NCBI GenBank assembly: GCA_910578425.1
Contig: CAJTQX010000032.1
Location: 1 to 30,700 of the forward strand
DNA: 30,700 nucleotides
Direction: 5' to 3'
Origin: an uncultured Anaerotignum sp.
GTDB lineage: Bacteria > Bacillota > Clostridia > Lachnospirales > Anaerotignaceae
Positions 15,145-23,159 of this stretch are shown piece by piece. The number at the start of each line of letters is the position of its first letter. The stretch's first letter is position 1. The position numbers were made by a program, and so were the translations under genes. The notes beneath the pieces are model-generated. The model searched no databases and had not been told where the DNA came from. It was given only the letters and a program-made list of their open reading frames with translations.

Positions 15145-15939
15145 TTACTCCTGGATATATGTATCCAGAATCTCCTGATATTTGCCGTTTTCTTTCAGGT
15201 TAGCAAGACCTGCGTTGAACATCTCCAGCAGCTCAGCGTTTTTCTCTTTGCCTACTGCAAAGCCATAGGAGCTGCCCTGTTCTTTTTCTGTTACCATCTT
15301 CAGTGCAACATTCTGTGTAATGCCGTAGCCCAGAACGGGGTAATCCTCAAAGCATGCCGCGCTGTTGCCAACCGTTACGTCCATGTACATCGCGCTGGAA
15401 TCATCGAATACAACTGTTTCAAAACCATACTGGTCTTTGATGGAATCCGCGAAAGACGCGCCTTCCGTACCAATCTTAACTGCAACCTTTTTGCCGGCAA
15501 GGTCTTCATAGCTCTTGATTTCTTCGTTATCCGCCGCAATACCCATTACAACGCCGCTGTCAAAGTAAGGCTCGGAGAAATCAAATTTCTGCTTTCTTTC
15601 GTCTGTAATGCTCATGCCCGCGATAACGCCGTCAGCCTGACCAGCCTCCAGTGCCTGCACAGCCGCATTGAAGCCAAGGGACTGCAGTTCGTACTCAAAG
15701 CCCTGATCTTCCGCAATTGCTGCCAGCAGGTCGATGTCGATGCCAACATATTCGCCGGATTCGTTCTGGAATTCAAAAGGCGCGAATGTTGTGTCTGTTG
15801 CAATAATGTAGGTCTTAGCAGCATCACCGCCGCCTTCGTTGCTGTCCGCCGCAGGCGCGTCGCTGCCGCCGCAGGCCGCAAGGCTCAGTGTCATAGTCAG
15901 CGCGAGCGTTGCCGCCGCAAATTTTTTCAGTAAACTCAT
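15145..15939 (-). CDS. Polar amino-acid ABC transporter, substrate-binding lipoprotein
   Basis: The 264-residue protein has a lipoprotein signal: a KK-containing N-terminus, a hydrophobic stretch and lipobox LAAC with C23 as the lipidated residue, then an acidic/Gly linker. The binding domain contains TFAPFEF (51-57), GIDIDLLAAIAE (66-77) and GMSITDERKQKFDFSEPYF (108-126), whose Arg115 position usually grips the amino-acid carboxylate in the family 3 solute-binding proteins. It delivers substrate to the permease from the outer face of the membrane. GGGAGG nine bases before the ATG fixes the start. It is first in the operon, as is usual for the highest-demand component. Confidence 0.95.
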   Translation of the reverse strand: MSLLKKFAAATLALTMTLSLAACGGSDAPAADSNEGGGDAAKTYIIATDTTFAPFEFQNESGEYVGIDIDLLAAIAEDQGFEYELQSLGFNAAVQALEAGQADGVIAGMSITDERKQKFDFSEPYFDSGVVMGIAADNEEIKSYEDLAGKKVAVKIGTEGASFADSIKDQYGFETVVFDDSSAMYMDVTVGNSAACFEDYPVLGYGITQNVALKMVTEKEQGSSYGFAVGKEKNAELLEMFNAGLANLKENGKYQEILDTYIQE

Positions 15940-15975
15940 TTCAAAATTCCTCCCTTAAAATAAAAAATATCTTTC

Positions 15976-16005
15976 CCTATATCCTTATCAAATATGGCAG
16001 TTCAA
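15976..16005 (-). promoter_or_regulatory. Possible promoter of the amino-acid ABC operon
   Basis: TTGAAC (16005-16000) and TATAGG (15981-15976) lie 18 bp apart on the minus strand, 37 bp before the ATG of the binding protein. The -10 box is imperfect. Confidence 0.4.
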
Positions 16006-16016
16006 AACCGAAAACC

Positions 16017-16066
16017 CCGGGGACACTGTCCCCGGCACTCCTGCAAGGGGCAAGCCCCCTGACCCT
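16017..16066. repeat. Paired palindrome repeat downstream of deoC, first copy
   Basis: A perfect palindrome with CCGGGGACA/TGTCCCCGG arms (16017-16035), a CACTCCTG linker, a GGGGC/GCCCC stem (16047-16058) and GACCCT (16061-16066). The layout and linker match copy 1 at 322-371, although the palindrome sequences differ. Confidence 0.75.
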
Positions 16067-16100
16067 CCTGCACCGCACTCTGTACAGTAAAAATATCGTT

Positions 16101-16152
16101 TGGAGTCAGGCCCTTTTCAAAGGGTTTGCGGAGTTTGGAGGCCGCGCCTCCA
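16101..16152. repeat. Paired palindrome repeat downstream of deoC, inverted copy
   Basis: On the minus strand a TGGAGG/CCTCCA palindrome (16152-16136) is followed by AACTCCGC, a CCCTTT/AAAGGG-type stem (16124-16111) and CTGACTCC. It is the same module as at 16017-16066 but in the opposite orientation, so the two copies face each other across about 35 bp. Confidence 0.65.
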
Positions 16153-16194
16153 GGGTCTTACCATTCTTTCCGCTCATATCAATAGGCTGTCATA

Positions 16195-16830
16195 TCATTC
16201 CACCAGTGAACTGCTGCCCAGCCGGTCCGCTCCCGCCGCCAAAAAATCCTCTGCATCTTCCACGCTGCGTATTCCTCCGGCAGCCTTTATTTTCTTGCCC
16301 TCCGGCAGATGTTTCCGGAACAGCCGTATATCCTCCAGCGTTGCGCCGCCTCCGGCAAAGCCCGTACTGGTTTTGATAAAATCCGCTTTCGAGCGTCCCA
16401 CCACGCCGCAGAGCGCGATTTTCTCCTCATCTGTCAGCAGGCACGTTTCTATAATGACTTTCAGCAGCTTTCCGCCGCAGGCTTCTTTTACACAGTCGAT
16501 TTCCGTCAGGATATCCTCAAAACGGCCTTCCTTTGCCCAGCCAACATGTATCACCATGTCAATCTCATCGGCCCCGTTTTTTACAGCCTCCGCAGCTTCA
16601 AACACTTTGGTTCCCGTTGTCTGATAGCCGTTTGGAAACCCGATTACCGTACAGACAGGCAGTCTGCCCTGCAAATACTCCGCCGCCTGTGCAACAAACG
16701 CAGGCGGGATACAGACAGAAGCCGTTCCATTTTCCAGCCCTTTCCGACAGGTTTCGCGAATCTCCTCCCATGTTGCCGTCTGCTTCAAAAGCGTATGATC
16801 TACAAACCGCAGGATCTCCTGTTTCTCCAA
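16195..16830 (-). CDS. deoC: Deoxyribose-phosphate aldolase
   Basis: The 211-residue class I aldolase opens MEKQEILRFVDHTLLK. Active-site residues are visible: D91 in DEIDMVI, Schiff-base K153 in DFIKTSTGF, and K182 in KIKAAGGIR. It cleaves 2-deoxyribose-5-phosphate to glyceraldehyde-3-phosphate and acetaldehyde in deoxynucleoside salvage. The start is TTG at 16830, because an in-frame stop lies two codons upstream and the nearby ATGs are in another frame; a GAGAGG site precedes it. It is a single-gene unit behind a good extended -10 promoter and is not linked here to nucleoside phosphorylase or deoxyribose regulators. Confidence 0.95.
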   Translation of the reverse strand: MEKQEILRFVDHTLLKQTATWEEIRETCRKGLENGTASVCIPPAFVAQAAEYLQGRLPVCTVIGFPNGYQTTGTKVFEAAEAVKNGADEIDMVIHVGWAKEGRFEDILTEIDCVKEACGGKLLKVIIETCLLTDEEKIALCGVVGRSKADFIKTSTGFAGGGATLEDIRLFRKHLPEGKKIKAAGGIRSVEDAEDFLAAGADRLGSSSLVE

Positions 16831-16862
16831 GCCGCATCATCCTCTCATCAGACATCTTTAGC

Positions 16863-16891
16863 ATTATAGCACAAACGCCTTTTTTCAACAA
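16863..16891 (-). promoter_or_regulatory. Extended -10 promoter of deoC
   Basis: TTGTTG (16891-16886) and TATAAT (16868-16863) are 17 bp apart, with the TGC extension directly before TATAAT. Transcription would start about 26 nt before the TTG start codon. The AT-rich 200 bp further upstream (to 17091) holds no gene I can support. Confidence 0.75.
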
Positions 16892-17091
16892 TGCCGTTTT
16901 TTCAATCAATTCCAGAACTTTTTTCTATAAATCAGCCTTTTTCATGAATTTTTTTAATATTATAAAATTCTGCTATAGATACAAAAAGCCGAAAAGCCCA
17001 TAAATACAAGGAAAGCAGGTCTTTTGCAGCCTTTTGCATATTCATTTTCATTCATAATAAAAAAATTCTATATTCTGCATAAAAATTGCAC

Positions 17092-17138
17092 AAAAAAGAC
17101 CCGCTACGGCCTGAAAACCGTAACGGGAATCTTTTTTA
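17092..17138 (-). terminator. Bidirectional intrinsic terminator after ispH-rpsA
   Basis: A stem of CCCG(T)TACGG-type arms is flanked by A6 on one side and T6 on the other (17092-17097 and 17132-17137). It lies about 50 bases after the IspH-S1 stop codon and ends the large operon. Confidence 0.88.
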
Positions 17139-17185
17139 TGCAAATGTATCCTGCATTTAGAGAGTTCTCTCTTTCATTTTGAGGC

Positions 17186-19153
17186 TTATTCCTCAACAGG
17201 TTCCTCTGCGGGAGCCTCCACAGGTGCATCCGCCTGTCTCTTGGAAAGGCTGATCTTCTTCTGCTCGGAATTTACTTCCAGAACCTTCACATTGATGATT
17301 TCGCCAACCTTCAGTTCATCTTCAGGCTTCACAACGTGTTTGTTCGCGATCTGGGAAATATGAACCAGACCATCTACGCCGGGCTCCAGCTCTACGAACG
17401 CGCCAAAAGGCACCATACGCACAACCTTGCCTTCCACAATGGAACCAACTGCGTATTTATCCACAGCCAGCTTCCAGGGGTTCATGTTCGCATCTTTCAG
17501 GGAAAGGCTGATTTTGCCTTTTTCCTTGTCAACATCCAGAACGAAAACTTCTACCGCCTGTCCTTCTTTCAGAACCTCTCTGGGGTTGGAAATTCTGCCC
17601 CAGCTCATTTCGGAAATATGAATCAGACCATCTACACCGCCCAGATCCACAAACGCGCCGAAATCTGTCAGCCTGCTTACCGTACCGGTGATCTTGGAGC
17701 CTGCTTCGATTGTTTCAAACAACGCTGCACGCTTCGCTGCAATCTCCTGTTCCACAAGAGCCTTTCTTCCGCCGATAATGCGGCGTTTTACCCTGTCCAT
17801 CTCAATGATGTTGAATTCCAGATCCTGACCCTTGAACACACTCAGGTCTTCGATAAATCTATTGGAAACCTGGGAAGACGGAATAAATACTCTCACGCCG
17901 TTCACCATTGCGATCAGGCCGCCCTTTACAACGTCTGTGACAGTGCCTGTCACAACCGTTTTATCGTTAAAGGCTGCTTCAATTTCCTCCATGCCCTTCT
18001 GTTCTTCGATACGCTTTCTGGACAGGAGTACATTGCCGTCGCCATCGTTCACGCGAACAACGAATACCTCGATCTCATCGCCAGGCTGAACTGTCTTGCT
18101 GGGAACTACTGTGACATCTCTGCTGAACTCGCCTCTGGGGATGATACCATCAGATTTGAAGCCCAGGTTTACGGAAACCTCCTCGTTTACAACCTGGATT
18201 ACGGTGCCTTTTACAACATCGCCCGTATGCAGGGTTACGAGGGATTCTTCCAACATCTGTTCAAATGTCGCTTCCTCACTTCCTCCTAAATTTTGTACTG
18301 CATTGTCAAATGCTTCGCTCATAGTAACAACTACCTCCTTAATTATTGCAGGCGGCGTAGACGCACCTGCAGTTATTCCTATTCTATCACCGTTTGTAAA
18401 AAGATTCAACAACAAATCGCAATTTGTTTCAATATGAAAGGTATTCCTGCAATTTTTTGCACATATTTCCACCAGTTTTTGTGTATTTGAACTATTTTTG
18501 TCGCCAATCACAATCATTTTGTCCACATTTTTGGATAAAATGACGGCCTCAGCCTGCCGTTTTTCCGTCGCGGAACAGATTGTCTGATACACTTTTGGAC
18601 AGATTGCGCGTTTTTCCAGAATTTTCAGCATTTCATCCAGCCTGCTCTGCCGGAACGTTGTCTGTACCACAAGGGCGTAATCCGTCCCGTTGGAAAGCTC
18701 CGCTGTTTCCGCCTCCTGCGGACTGCCGAGAATCACCGCGCTGTCCCCGCACCAGCCATTGATGCCGATGACCTCCGGATGTTTTTTGTCCCCTACTATG
18801 ATAATCGCTTTGCCCCGTTCCCATTCCTCACGCACAATATTATGTATCTTCTGTACGAAGGGACATGTGCCGTCCACAAGCTCCGCGCCTCTTTCCCGCA
18901 GTTGTTCATATACTGCCCGCCCAACGCCGTGCGAACGGATCACAACCGTACCTTCCTCTATTTCTTCCGGACTTTCGATAATACGCAGCCCCTTTTTCTC
19001 CAAATCGCCCGTTACTTCTTTATTATGTATCAGCGGCCCATAGCTGTAAAGCGGCTTTTCCTGCCCCTTTGCCAGTTCCGCATATGCCATGTCTATCGCC
19101 CGCTTCACGCCAAAGCAGAACCCCGCCGATTCCGCTACCTGTATCCTGCTCAT
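17186..19153 (-). CDS. ispH: IspH (HMBPP reductase) - ribosomal protein S1 fusion
   Basis: One 655-residue frame joins two proteins. Residues 1-280 are IspH, with the three [4Fe-4S] cysteines C13 (GFCFGV), C97 (GTCPFV) and C193 (TICSAT), plus SHG and the GASTPP loop near 263-268. It makes IPP and DMAPP in the last step of the MEP pathway. After a linker, residues 310-638 hold four S1 RNA-binding repeats (about 310-380, 396-464, 484-553, 570-638), with DFGAFVDLGGVDGLIHISEMSW in the third and PFGAFVELEPGVDGLVHISQI in the fourth. An acidic tail follows. Such fusions are known from Clostridia. The ATG at 19153 overlaps the plsC stop (ATGA); the longer upstream frame lies inside plsC. It is the last gene of a five-gene operon. 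Confidence 0.96.
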   Translation of the reverse strand: MSRIQVAESAGFCFGVKRAIDMAYAELAKGQEKPLYSYGPLIHNKEVTGDLEKKGLRIIESPEEIEEGTVVIRSHGVGRAVYEQLRERGAELVDGTCPFVQKIHNIVREEWERGKAIIIVGDKKHPEVIGINGWCGDSAVILGSPQEAETAELSNGTDYALVVQTTFRQSRLDEMLKILEKRAICPKVYQTICSATEKRQAEAVILSKNVDKMIVIGDKNSSNTQKLVEICAKNCRNTFHIETNCDLLLNLFTNGDRIGITAGASTPPAIIKEVVVTMSEAFDNAVQNLGGSEEATFEQMLEESLVTLHTGDVVKGTVIQVVNEEVSVNLGFKSDGIIPRGEFSRDVTVVPSKTVQPGDEIEVFVVRVNDGDGNVLLSRKRIEEQKGMEEIEAAFNDKTVVTGTVTDVVKGGLIAMVNGVRVFIPSSQVSNRFIEDLSVFKGQDLEFNIIEMDRVKRRIIGGRKALVEQEIAAKRAALFETIEAGSKITGTVSRLTDFGAFVDLGGVDGLIHISEMSWGRISNPREVLKEGQAVEVFVLDVDKEKGKISLSLKDANMNPWKLAVDKYAVGSIVEGKVVRMVPFGAFVELEPGVDGLVHISQIANKHVVKPEDELKVGEIINVKVLEVNSEQKKISLSKRQADAPVEAPAEEPVEE

Positions 19154-19740
19154 TCCTTCACCTTCATCTCGTTGACCTTCGCCATAATCTTTCCGGTCAT
19201 TTCTTCCAGCTTTTCTGTCGTCACGCGGATATCGCGGTATTCCTCCAGCCACATCGGTTCCCCAAAGCAGACTGTGATTTTCCCCCGGAATTTGTATTTC
19301 CCGCTGATGGCAATGGGAATCACCGGAGCGTTGCCTTTCAGCGCGAACATCGCAACGCCTGCTTTCGCAGCTTTCTCCTCGCCTTCCTTCACACGCGTCC
19401 CCTCTGCAAAAATCCCCAGCATTTCGCCCTCTTTCAATGTTTTTACCGCTGTTTTGAAGGATTTCATATCCATCGCCGCCTCTCTGTCTACCGGAAAGGC
19501 TTTCAGCGCATATAGTAATTTCGCAAGCAGCTTGTTCTGGAATAATTCCTTTTTTGCAATAAAACGCGGCAGCCTGTCCAGAAATGCCGCCATAGTCAGC
19601 GGGTCATAGTTGCTGATATGGTTGCAGCAAAGCACCGCCGCGCCTTCCTTTGGCACGTTCTCCCTGCCGATGAACTCCATCCTGAACATGATTTTATAAT
19701 AAATCCGAACCAGCGTCCGCACAAAATAATAAAACCACAT
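19150..19740 (-). CDS. plsC: 1-acyl-sn-glycerol-3-phosphate acyltransferase
   Basis: The product has the acyltransferase motif NHISNYD (HX4D) and FAEGTR, with a short hydrophobic N-terminus. It acylates lysophosphatidic acid to phosphatidic acid at the membrane in phospholipid synthesis. I place the start at the ATG at 19740, which has GAGG about eight bases upstream. A GTG at 19749 that overlaps the cmk stop (GTGA) would add MRS and is possible. The stop overlaps the ispH ATG, so translation is probably coupled on both sides. The cmk-plsC-ispH order is a common Clostridia arrangement. Confidence 0.94.
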   Translation of the reverse strand: MWFYYFVRTLVRIYYKIMFRMEFIGRENVPKEGAAVLCCNHISNYDPLTMAAFLDRLPRFIAKKELFQNKLLAKLLYALKAFPVDREAAMDMKSFKTAVKTLKEGEMLGIFAEGTRVKEGEEKAAKAGVAMFALKGNAPVIPIAISGKYKFRGKITVCFGEPMWLEEYRDIRVTTEKLEEMTGKIMAKVNEMKVKE

Positions 19741-19745
19741 CGACC

Positions 19746-20414
19746 TCACCTCACCTTTTTCACTTCCGCCAAAATCGCCTGCACAACTTCCTCCGCACTC
19801 ATGCCTGTGGAATCCAGCAATATCGCGTCCTTCGCCATACGAAGGGGACTGTGCTCGCGGGATTTGTCCGCCTCGTCGCGCTGGCGTATTTTTTCCATTA
19901 CCGCCGAAAGTTCCTCTGTTTTTCCCTGCTCACGCAGCTCGCCCTGCCGCCGTCTTGCCCGTTCTTCCACGCCCGCGTCCAGATAAATTTTCAGCTCCGC
20001 GTCAGGCAGCACAACTGTGCCAATATCCCGCCCGTCCATCACAACGGGATATTCCCGCGCCAGTTCCTGCTGTATTTCTACCAGCCGTTCCCGCACCTTC
20101 TGGAACGCGGCAACCTCTGACGCGCCCTTTCCGATTTCCGGCGTGCGGATTTCCGCTGTCACGTCTTTTTCATCTAAAAAAATACGCTGGCCGCCCTGTC
20201 CCGGCTCAATCCGCATGTCGATTCCATTCAGGACAGACAACGCCTCCGCTTCCTCTGCTGTGGCAACGCCCGCTTTCATGCACGCCAGCGCGACCGTCCG
20301 GTACATTGCCCCCGTATCCACATAAACCATCCCCAGCCGCTTGGCAACCTCCTTCGCCGCTGTGCTTTTCCCTGAACCCGCAGGCCCGTCTATCGCTATG
20401 GCAAACCGTTCCAT
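19746..20414 (-). CDS. cmk: Cytidylate kinase
   Basis: This 222-residue protein starts MERFAIAIDGPAGSGKSTAAK, a P-loop at residues 10-18. It contains YVDTGAMYRTVAL, VMDGRDIGTVVLPDA and the lid segment RQRDEADKSRE. All are signatures of bacterial Cmk, which phosphorylates CMP and dCMP. The ATG at 20414 is preferred over 20432 because an AGGAGGAG site lies seven bases before it. The gene follows the BaiN-type gene by 14 nt and nearly touches plsC, within an operon that feeds CTP-dependent lipid synthesis as well as nucleic acids. Confidence 0.96.
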   Translation of the reverse strand: MERFAIAIDGPAGSGKSTAAKEVAKRLGMVYVDTGAMYRTVALACMKAGVATAEEAEALSVLNGIDMRIEPGQGGQRIFLDEKDVTAEIRTPEIGKGASEVAAFQKVRERLVEIQQELAREYPVVMDGRDIGTVVLPDAELKIYLDAGVEERARRRQGELREQGKTEELSAVMEKIRQRDEADKSREHSPLRMAKDAILLDSTGMSAEEVVQAILAEVKKVR

Positions 20415-20428
20415 TTCTGTTCTCCTCC

Positions 20429-21676
20429 TCATCCCTCTCCACAGATACAGTCCCCTGCGGCATAGCCTGTAGAAAACGCGATCTGCAAATTAAAGCCACC
20501 CGTATATCCGTCCACGTCCAAAACTTCGCCCGCGAAATGCAGGTTTTTCACAAATTTGCTTTCCATCGTAGAGGGGTCGATTTCGTCCACGCAGACCCCG
20601 CCGCAGGTAATGACGGCCTCCGGATAGCCCATCGTCCCCGTCACAGTCAGTGGCAAAGCCTTCAACAGTCCGCAGAGCCGTTTTCGTTCCTCTTTCGTCA
20701 CATTGTTGATTTTTTTCGTCGGATCAATCTCGGAAAGCTCCACCATAACAGGTATCAGCTTTTTCGGCAGCAAATCTTCCAGCGCGTTTGCAAAATCCCG
20801 ATTGGCATATTTTCCAAAATCGCGCAGAAGCCTTGCGTCCAGCTTTTTTTCGTCCATTGCCGGCTTTAAGTCGATCAAAAGGCGGCAGCGTTCTTCCCCC
20901 GATGCCAGCAGGTGCCTGCTCGCGCTCAGTATCACGGGGCCGGAAACGCCGTAATGCGTAAACAGCATTTCGCCAAACTCCTCATATATCTTTTTGCCCC
21001 TGGCATCCACCAGCCTGACAGAAACGTTCCGCAGGCTCAGTCCCATCAGACGGGCGCACCAATCCTCCGCCGTTTTCAGCGGCACAAGGGAGGGCTTCTG
21101 CTTTATGACCGTATGCCCTGCCGCCTTTGCGAAACGATATCCATCTCCGGTAGAGCCCGTTGCAGGATAAGAAAGCCCGCCCGTTGCAACAATCACGCCA
21201 TCTGCAAGCTCCTCCCGCCCGTTTTTCAGCCGCACGCCGACGGCCCTGCCGTTTTCCGTCAATATGCTTTCTACAGGGCTTTCCAAATGCAGCCGCACGC
21301 CGCCTTTTTTCAGGTATTTCTCCAGCGCGAGCACAACGTCCAGCGAACGGTCGGAAACCGGAAATACACGTCGTCCGCGCTCCACCTTCAGCGGCAGCCC
21401 CAGCTCTTCAAAAAAAGTCTGCAAACCGCCGCTGTCCAACCGGTAAAACGCACTGTATAAGAAATACGGGTTGCCCGGAATATTTTCCAACAGGGTTTCC
21501 ACATCGCAGTCGTTCGTCACATTGCAGCGACCCTTGCCTGTGATCAGCAGTTTTTTTCCCAATCTGTTATTTTTTTCGTATAAATGCACTTCATGTCCAT
21601 GCTCCGCCGCGCGCCCCGCTGCCATAAGCCCTGCCGCACCGCCGCCGACTACGAGTATTTTCTTCTTTCTGCCCAT
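20429..21676 (-). CDS. NAD(P)/FAD-dependent oxidoreductase, BaiN/HI0933 family
   Basis: The 415-residue flavoprotein starts MGRKKKILVVGGGAAGLMAA, with the FAD-binding GGGAAG at residues 11-16. TGKGRCNVTN (46-55) is the hallmark of the HI0933/YhiN/BaiN family. A second nucleotide-binding segment (VIVATGGLSYPATGSTGDG) and the C-terminal FAGEVLDVDGYTGGFNLQIAFSTG follow. The family includes BaiN, reported as a bile-acid delta-4 reductase, but most members have no known substrate, so I do not assign one. The start at 21676 has GGGAG six bases upstream; the upstream gene's stop ends only two bases before it. Confidence 0.92.
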   Translation of the reverse strand: MGRKKKILVVGGGAAGLMAAGRAAEHGHEVHLYEKNNRLGKKLLITGKGRCNVTNDCDVETLLENIPGNPYFLYSAFYRLDSGGLQTFFEELGLPLKVERGRRVFPVSDRSLDVVLALEKYLKKGGVRLHLESPVESILTENGRAVGVRLKNGREELADGVIVATGGLSYPATGSTGDGYRFAKAAGHTVIKQKPSLVPLKTAEDWCARLMGLSLRNVSVRLVDARGKKIYEEFGEMLFTHYGVSGPVILSASRHLLASGEERCRLLIDLKPAMDEKKLDARLLRDFGKYANRDFANALEDLLPKKLIPVMVELSEIDPTKKINNVTKEERKRLCGLLKALPLTVTGTMGYPEAVITCGGVCVDEIDPSTMESKFVKNLHFAGEVLDVDGYTGGFNLQIAFSTGYAAGDCICGEG

Positions 21677-21677
21677 A

Positions 21678-22322
21678 TCATTCTCCCGCTCCAAAAAGCT
21701 CCGCCAGCTCCAAATGCGCCTTATCATTCAGCGTCATCAGGAGCCGCCGCCCGTCCTCCGCAATATCCAGCATAGTGATGGAGGTATTTGTCATCCATGT
21801 CTTACGGTAAAAATGAATATCCATGCCGAGCAGGGCAACCAGCAGCACCCGCAGAAGGCCGCCATGCGAAACAATCGCCACATTCTGCCCCTTATGCTTC
21901 CGCTCCAACGCCTCAAACCCCGGTACGGTACGCCGAATCACATTCTGGAAGGAGCCTTCCCCCGGCATAGGATAAGAAAACGGGTCATCGAAAAAATCCG
22001 TATATGCCTTCCCATATTTTTCGGAAAGCTGGGCAATGGTAAAGCCCTCCCATTCCCCGAAATTGATTTCCTTGAAATGCTCGTCCACAATGGGCGTAAG
22101 CCCCTTCGCCTTTGCCAGCGGCTCTGCCGTTGCAATGGCGCGCTTCAGCGGGGAAACATACACCGCATCCAGCGGCATATGCCGGAACCGCAGTCCCAGA
22201 AGCCTTGCCTGCTCCCTTCCCGCGTCATTCAGTTCTATGTCTGTCCAGCCCTGGTACCGCCCGCCTTTGTTCCAGTCTGTTTCCCCGTGGCGTATCAGGT
22301 AAAATCTGGTTTTCTTCTCCAT
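21678..22322 (-). CDS. Histidine phosphatase family protein (GpmB/CobC-like)
   Basis: The 214-residue protein carries LIRHGETDWN (catalytic H12), SPLKRAIATAEPL with R61, the FGEWEG acidic segment and the second catalytic histidine in VSHGG (H153). This is the branch-1 histidine phosphatase superfamily. The substrate could be a phosphoglycerate, alpha-ribazole phosphate or another small phosphate ester; sequence alone does not decide. It is first in the operon behind the promoter at 22356-22384, and its stop is two bases from the BaiN-type start. An AAGGAA-type ribosome-binding site precedes the ATG at 22322. Confidence 0.92.
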   Translation of the reverse strand: MEKKTRFYLIRHGETDWNKGGRYQGWTDIELNDAGREQARLLGLRFRHMPLDAVYVSPLKRAIATAEPLAKAKGLTPIVDEHFKEINFGEWEGFTIAQLSEKYGKAYTDFFDDPFSYPMPGEGSFQNVIRRTVPGFEALERKHKGQNVAIVSHGGLLRVLLVALLGMDIHFYRKTWMTNTSITMLDIAEDGRRLLMTLNDKAHLELAELFGAGE

Positions 22323-22355
22323 AAATCCGTTCCTTCCCTGTTTCCGTTTTTTCCT

Positions 22356-22384
22356 ATTATACGTTATCCCGTCCGGCGTTGCAA
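22356..22384 (-). promoter_or_regulatory. Strong promoter of the phosphatase-baiN-cmk-plsC-ispH/rpsA operon
   Basis: TTGCAA (22384-22379) and TATAAT (22361-22356) are 17 bp apart on the minus strand, 33 bp before the first ATG. With the terminator at 17092-17138 this defines a transcript of about 5.2 kb. Confidence 0.8.
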
Positions 22385-22415
22385 GGATAGCATCCCTAAA
22401 ATCCTCTCTGTCTGT

Positions 22416-23138
22416 TTAATATCTTCCATACATCTCGCTCAAATGGTACAGCTTCACCCCAGGGCAGTTGATATAAAGATCATTTTCCCTGCCATTATTA
22501 TATTTTGCAATACTGTATTCCTCATATTCATAGTCCAAACTGCCGCCATCCCGATATGCGTCCCAATGTATCCGGCCTTCCTCCGCATCCTGATGCGCTT
22601 TATGCAGAATACCCTCTGATGTGATTTTTCCGCTTGCCAACGCCTGCTCCAATGGCATCGCCTTCCCGTCGACTACTGCTGTAACCTCGGAAAGCCCATA
22701 ATAATATATATCGTATGGAATCATTTCCTCCGACCACCAGGGCTTTTCCTCTCCCCTGCCGATCAGCCGCCGTTCCTTTTTTTCAGAAGGCTCTGCAAAA
22801 AGCGTAAATTTCCTGTATCCCTCCGTAGAAATATCATCCGCGGTAATCTCTGCCGTTTTCGCCAGATTTTCAGGCACAGTATAATAAACAACGACCTTCT
22901 GCCCCGTCCCAACCGCAAAGCCTTCCTCTGCCGCAGGGTACGCTACTGCAAACCGTTCCGCTATGCCGCGTTCTGCCTCCTCCTCATCCGGAATGACAAT
23001 CAGCCCCGCCTCCGTTTCCTCCAATACTGTTCCCAAAAAACTTTGTGCAGAGCCATGCGCCAAAATATCGGCGTCCTCCCCGCCCACAGCTCCTGTATAT
23101 CCCGCCAGTACCAAAACAAATGGCAGTATAAAATTCAT
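22416..23138 (-). CDS. Secreted protein of unknown function
   Basis: The 240-residue product has a short signal-like N-terminus (MNFILPFVLVLAGYTGAVGG) without a lipobox cysteine. The next part (about 33-115) resembles an OB-like secreted domain: GTVLEETEAGLIVIPDEEE, then VGTGQKVVVYYTVPENL, the sort of pattern seen in DUF3221-type proteins (weak resemblance). The rest is rich in Tyr and acidic residues (IPYDIYYYGLSEVTAVVDG, SLDYEYEEYSIAKYNNG) and matches nothing I know. A strong AAGGAGGAG site precedes the ATG. It follows the gene at 23160 by 21 nt, so the two are probably co-transcribed. Confidence 0.78.
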   Translation of the reverse strand: MNFILPFVLVLAGYTGAVGGEDADILAHGSAQSFLGTVLEETEAGLIVIPDEEEAERGIAERFAVAYPAAEEGFAVGTGQKVVVYYTVPENLAKTAEITADDISTEGYRKFTLFAEPSEKKERRLIGRGEEKPWWSEEMIPYDIYYYGLSEVTAVVDGKAMPLEQALASGKITSEGILHKAHQDAEEGRIHWDAYRDGGSLDYEYEEYSIAKYNNGRENDLYINCPGVKLYHLSEMYGRY

Positions 23139-23159
23139 TTCCTGCTCCTCCTTTTTATC

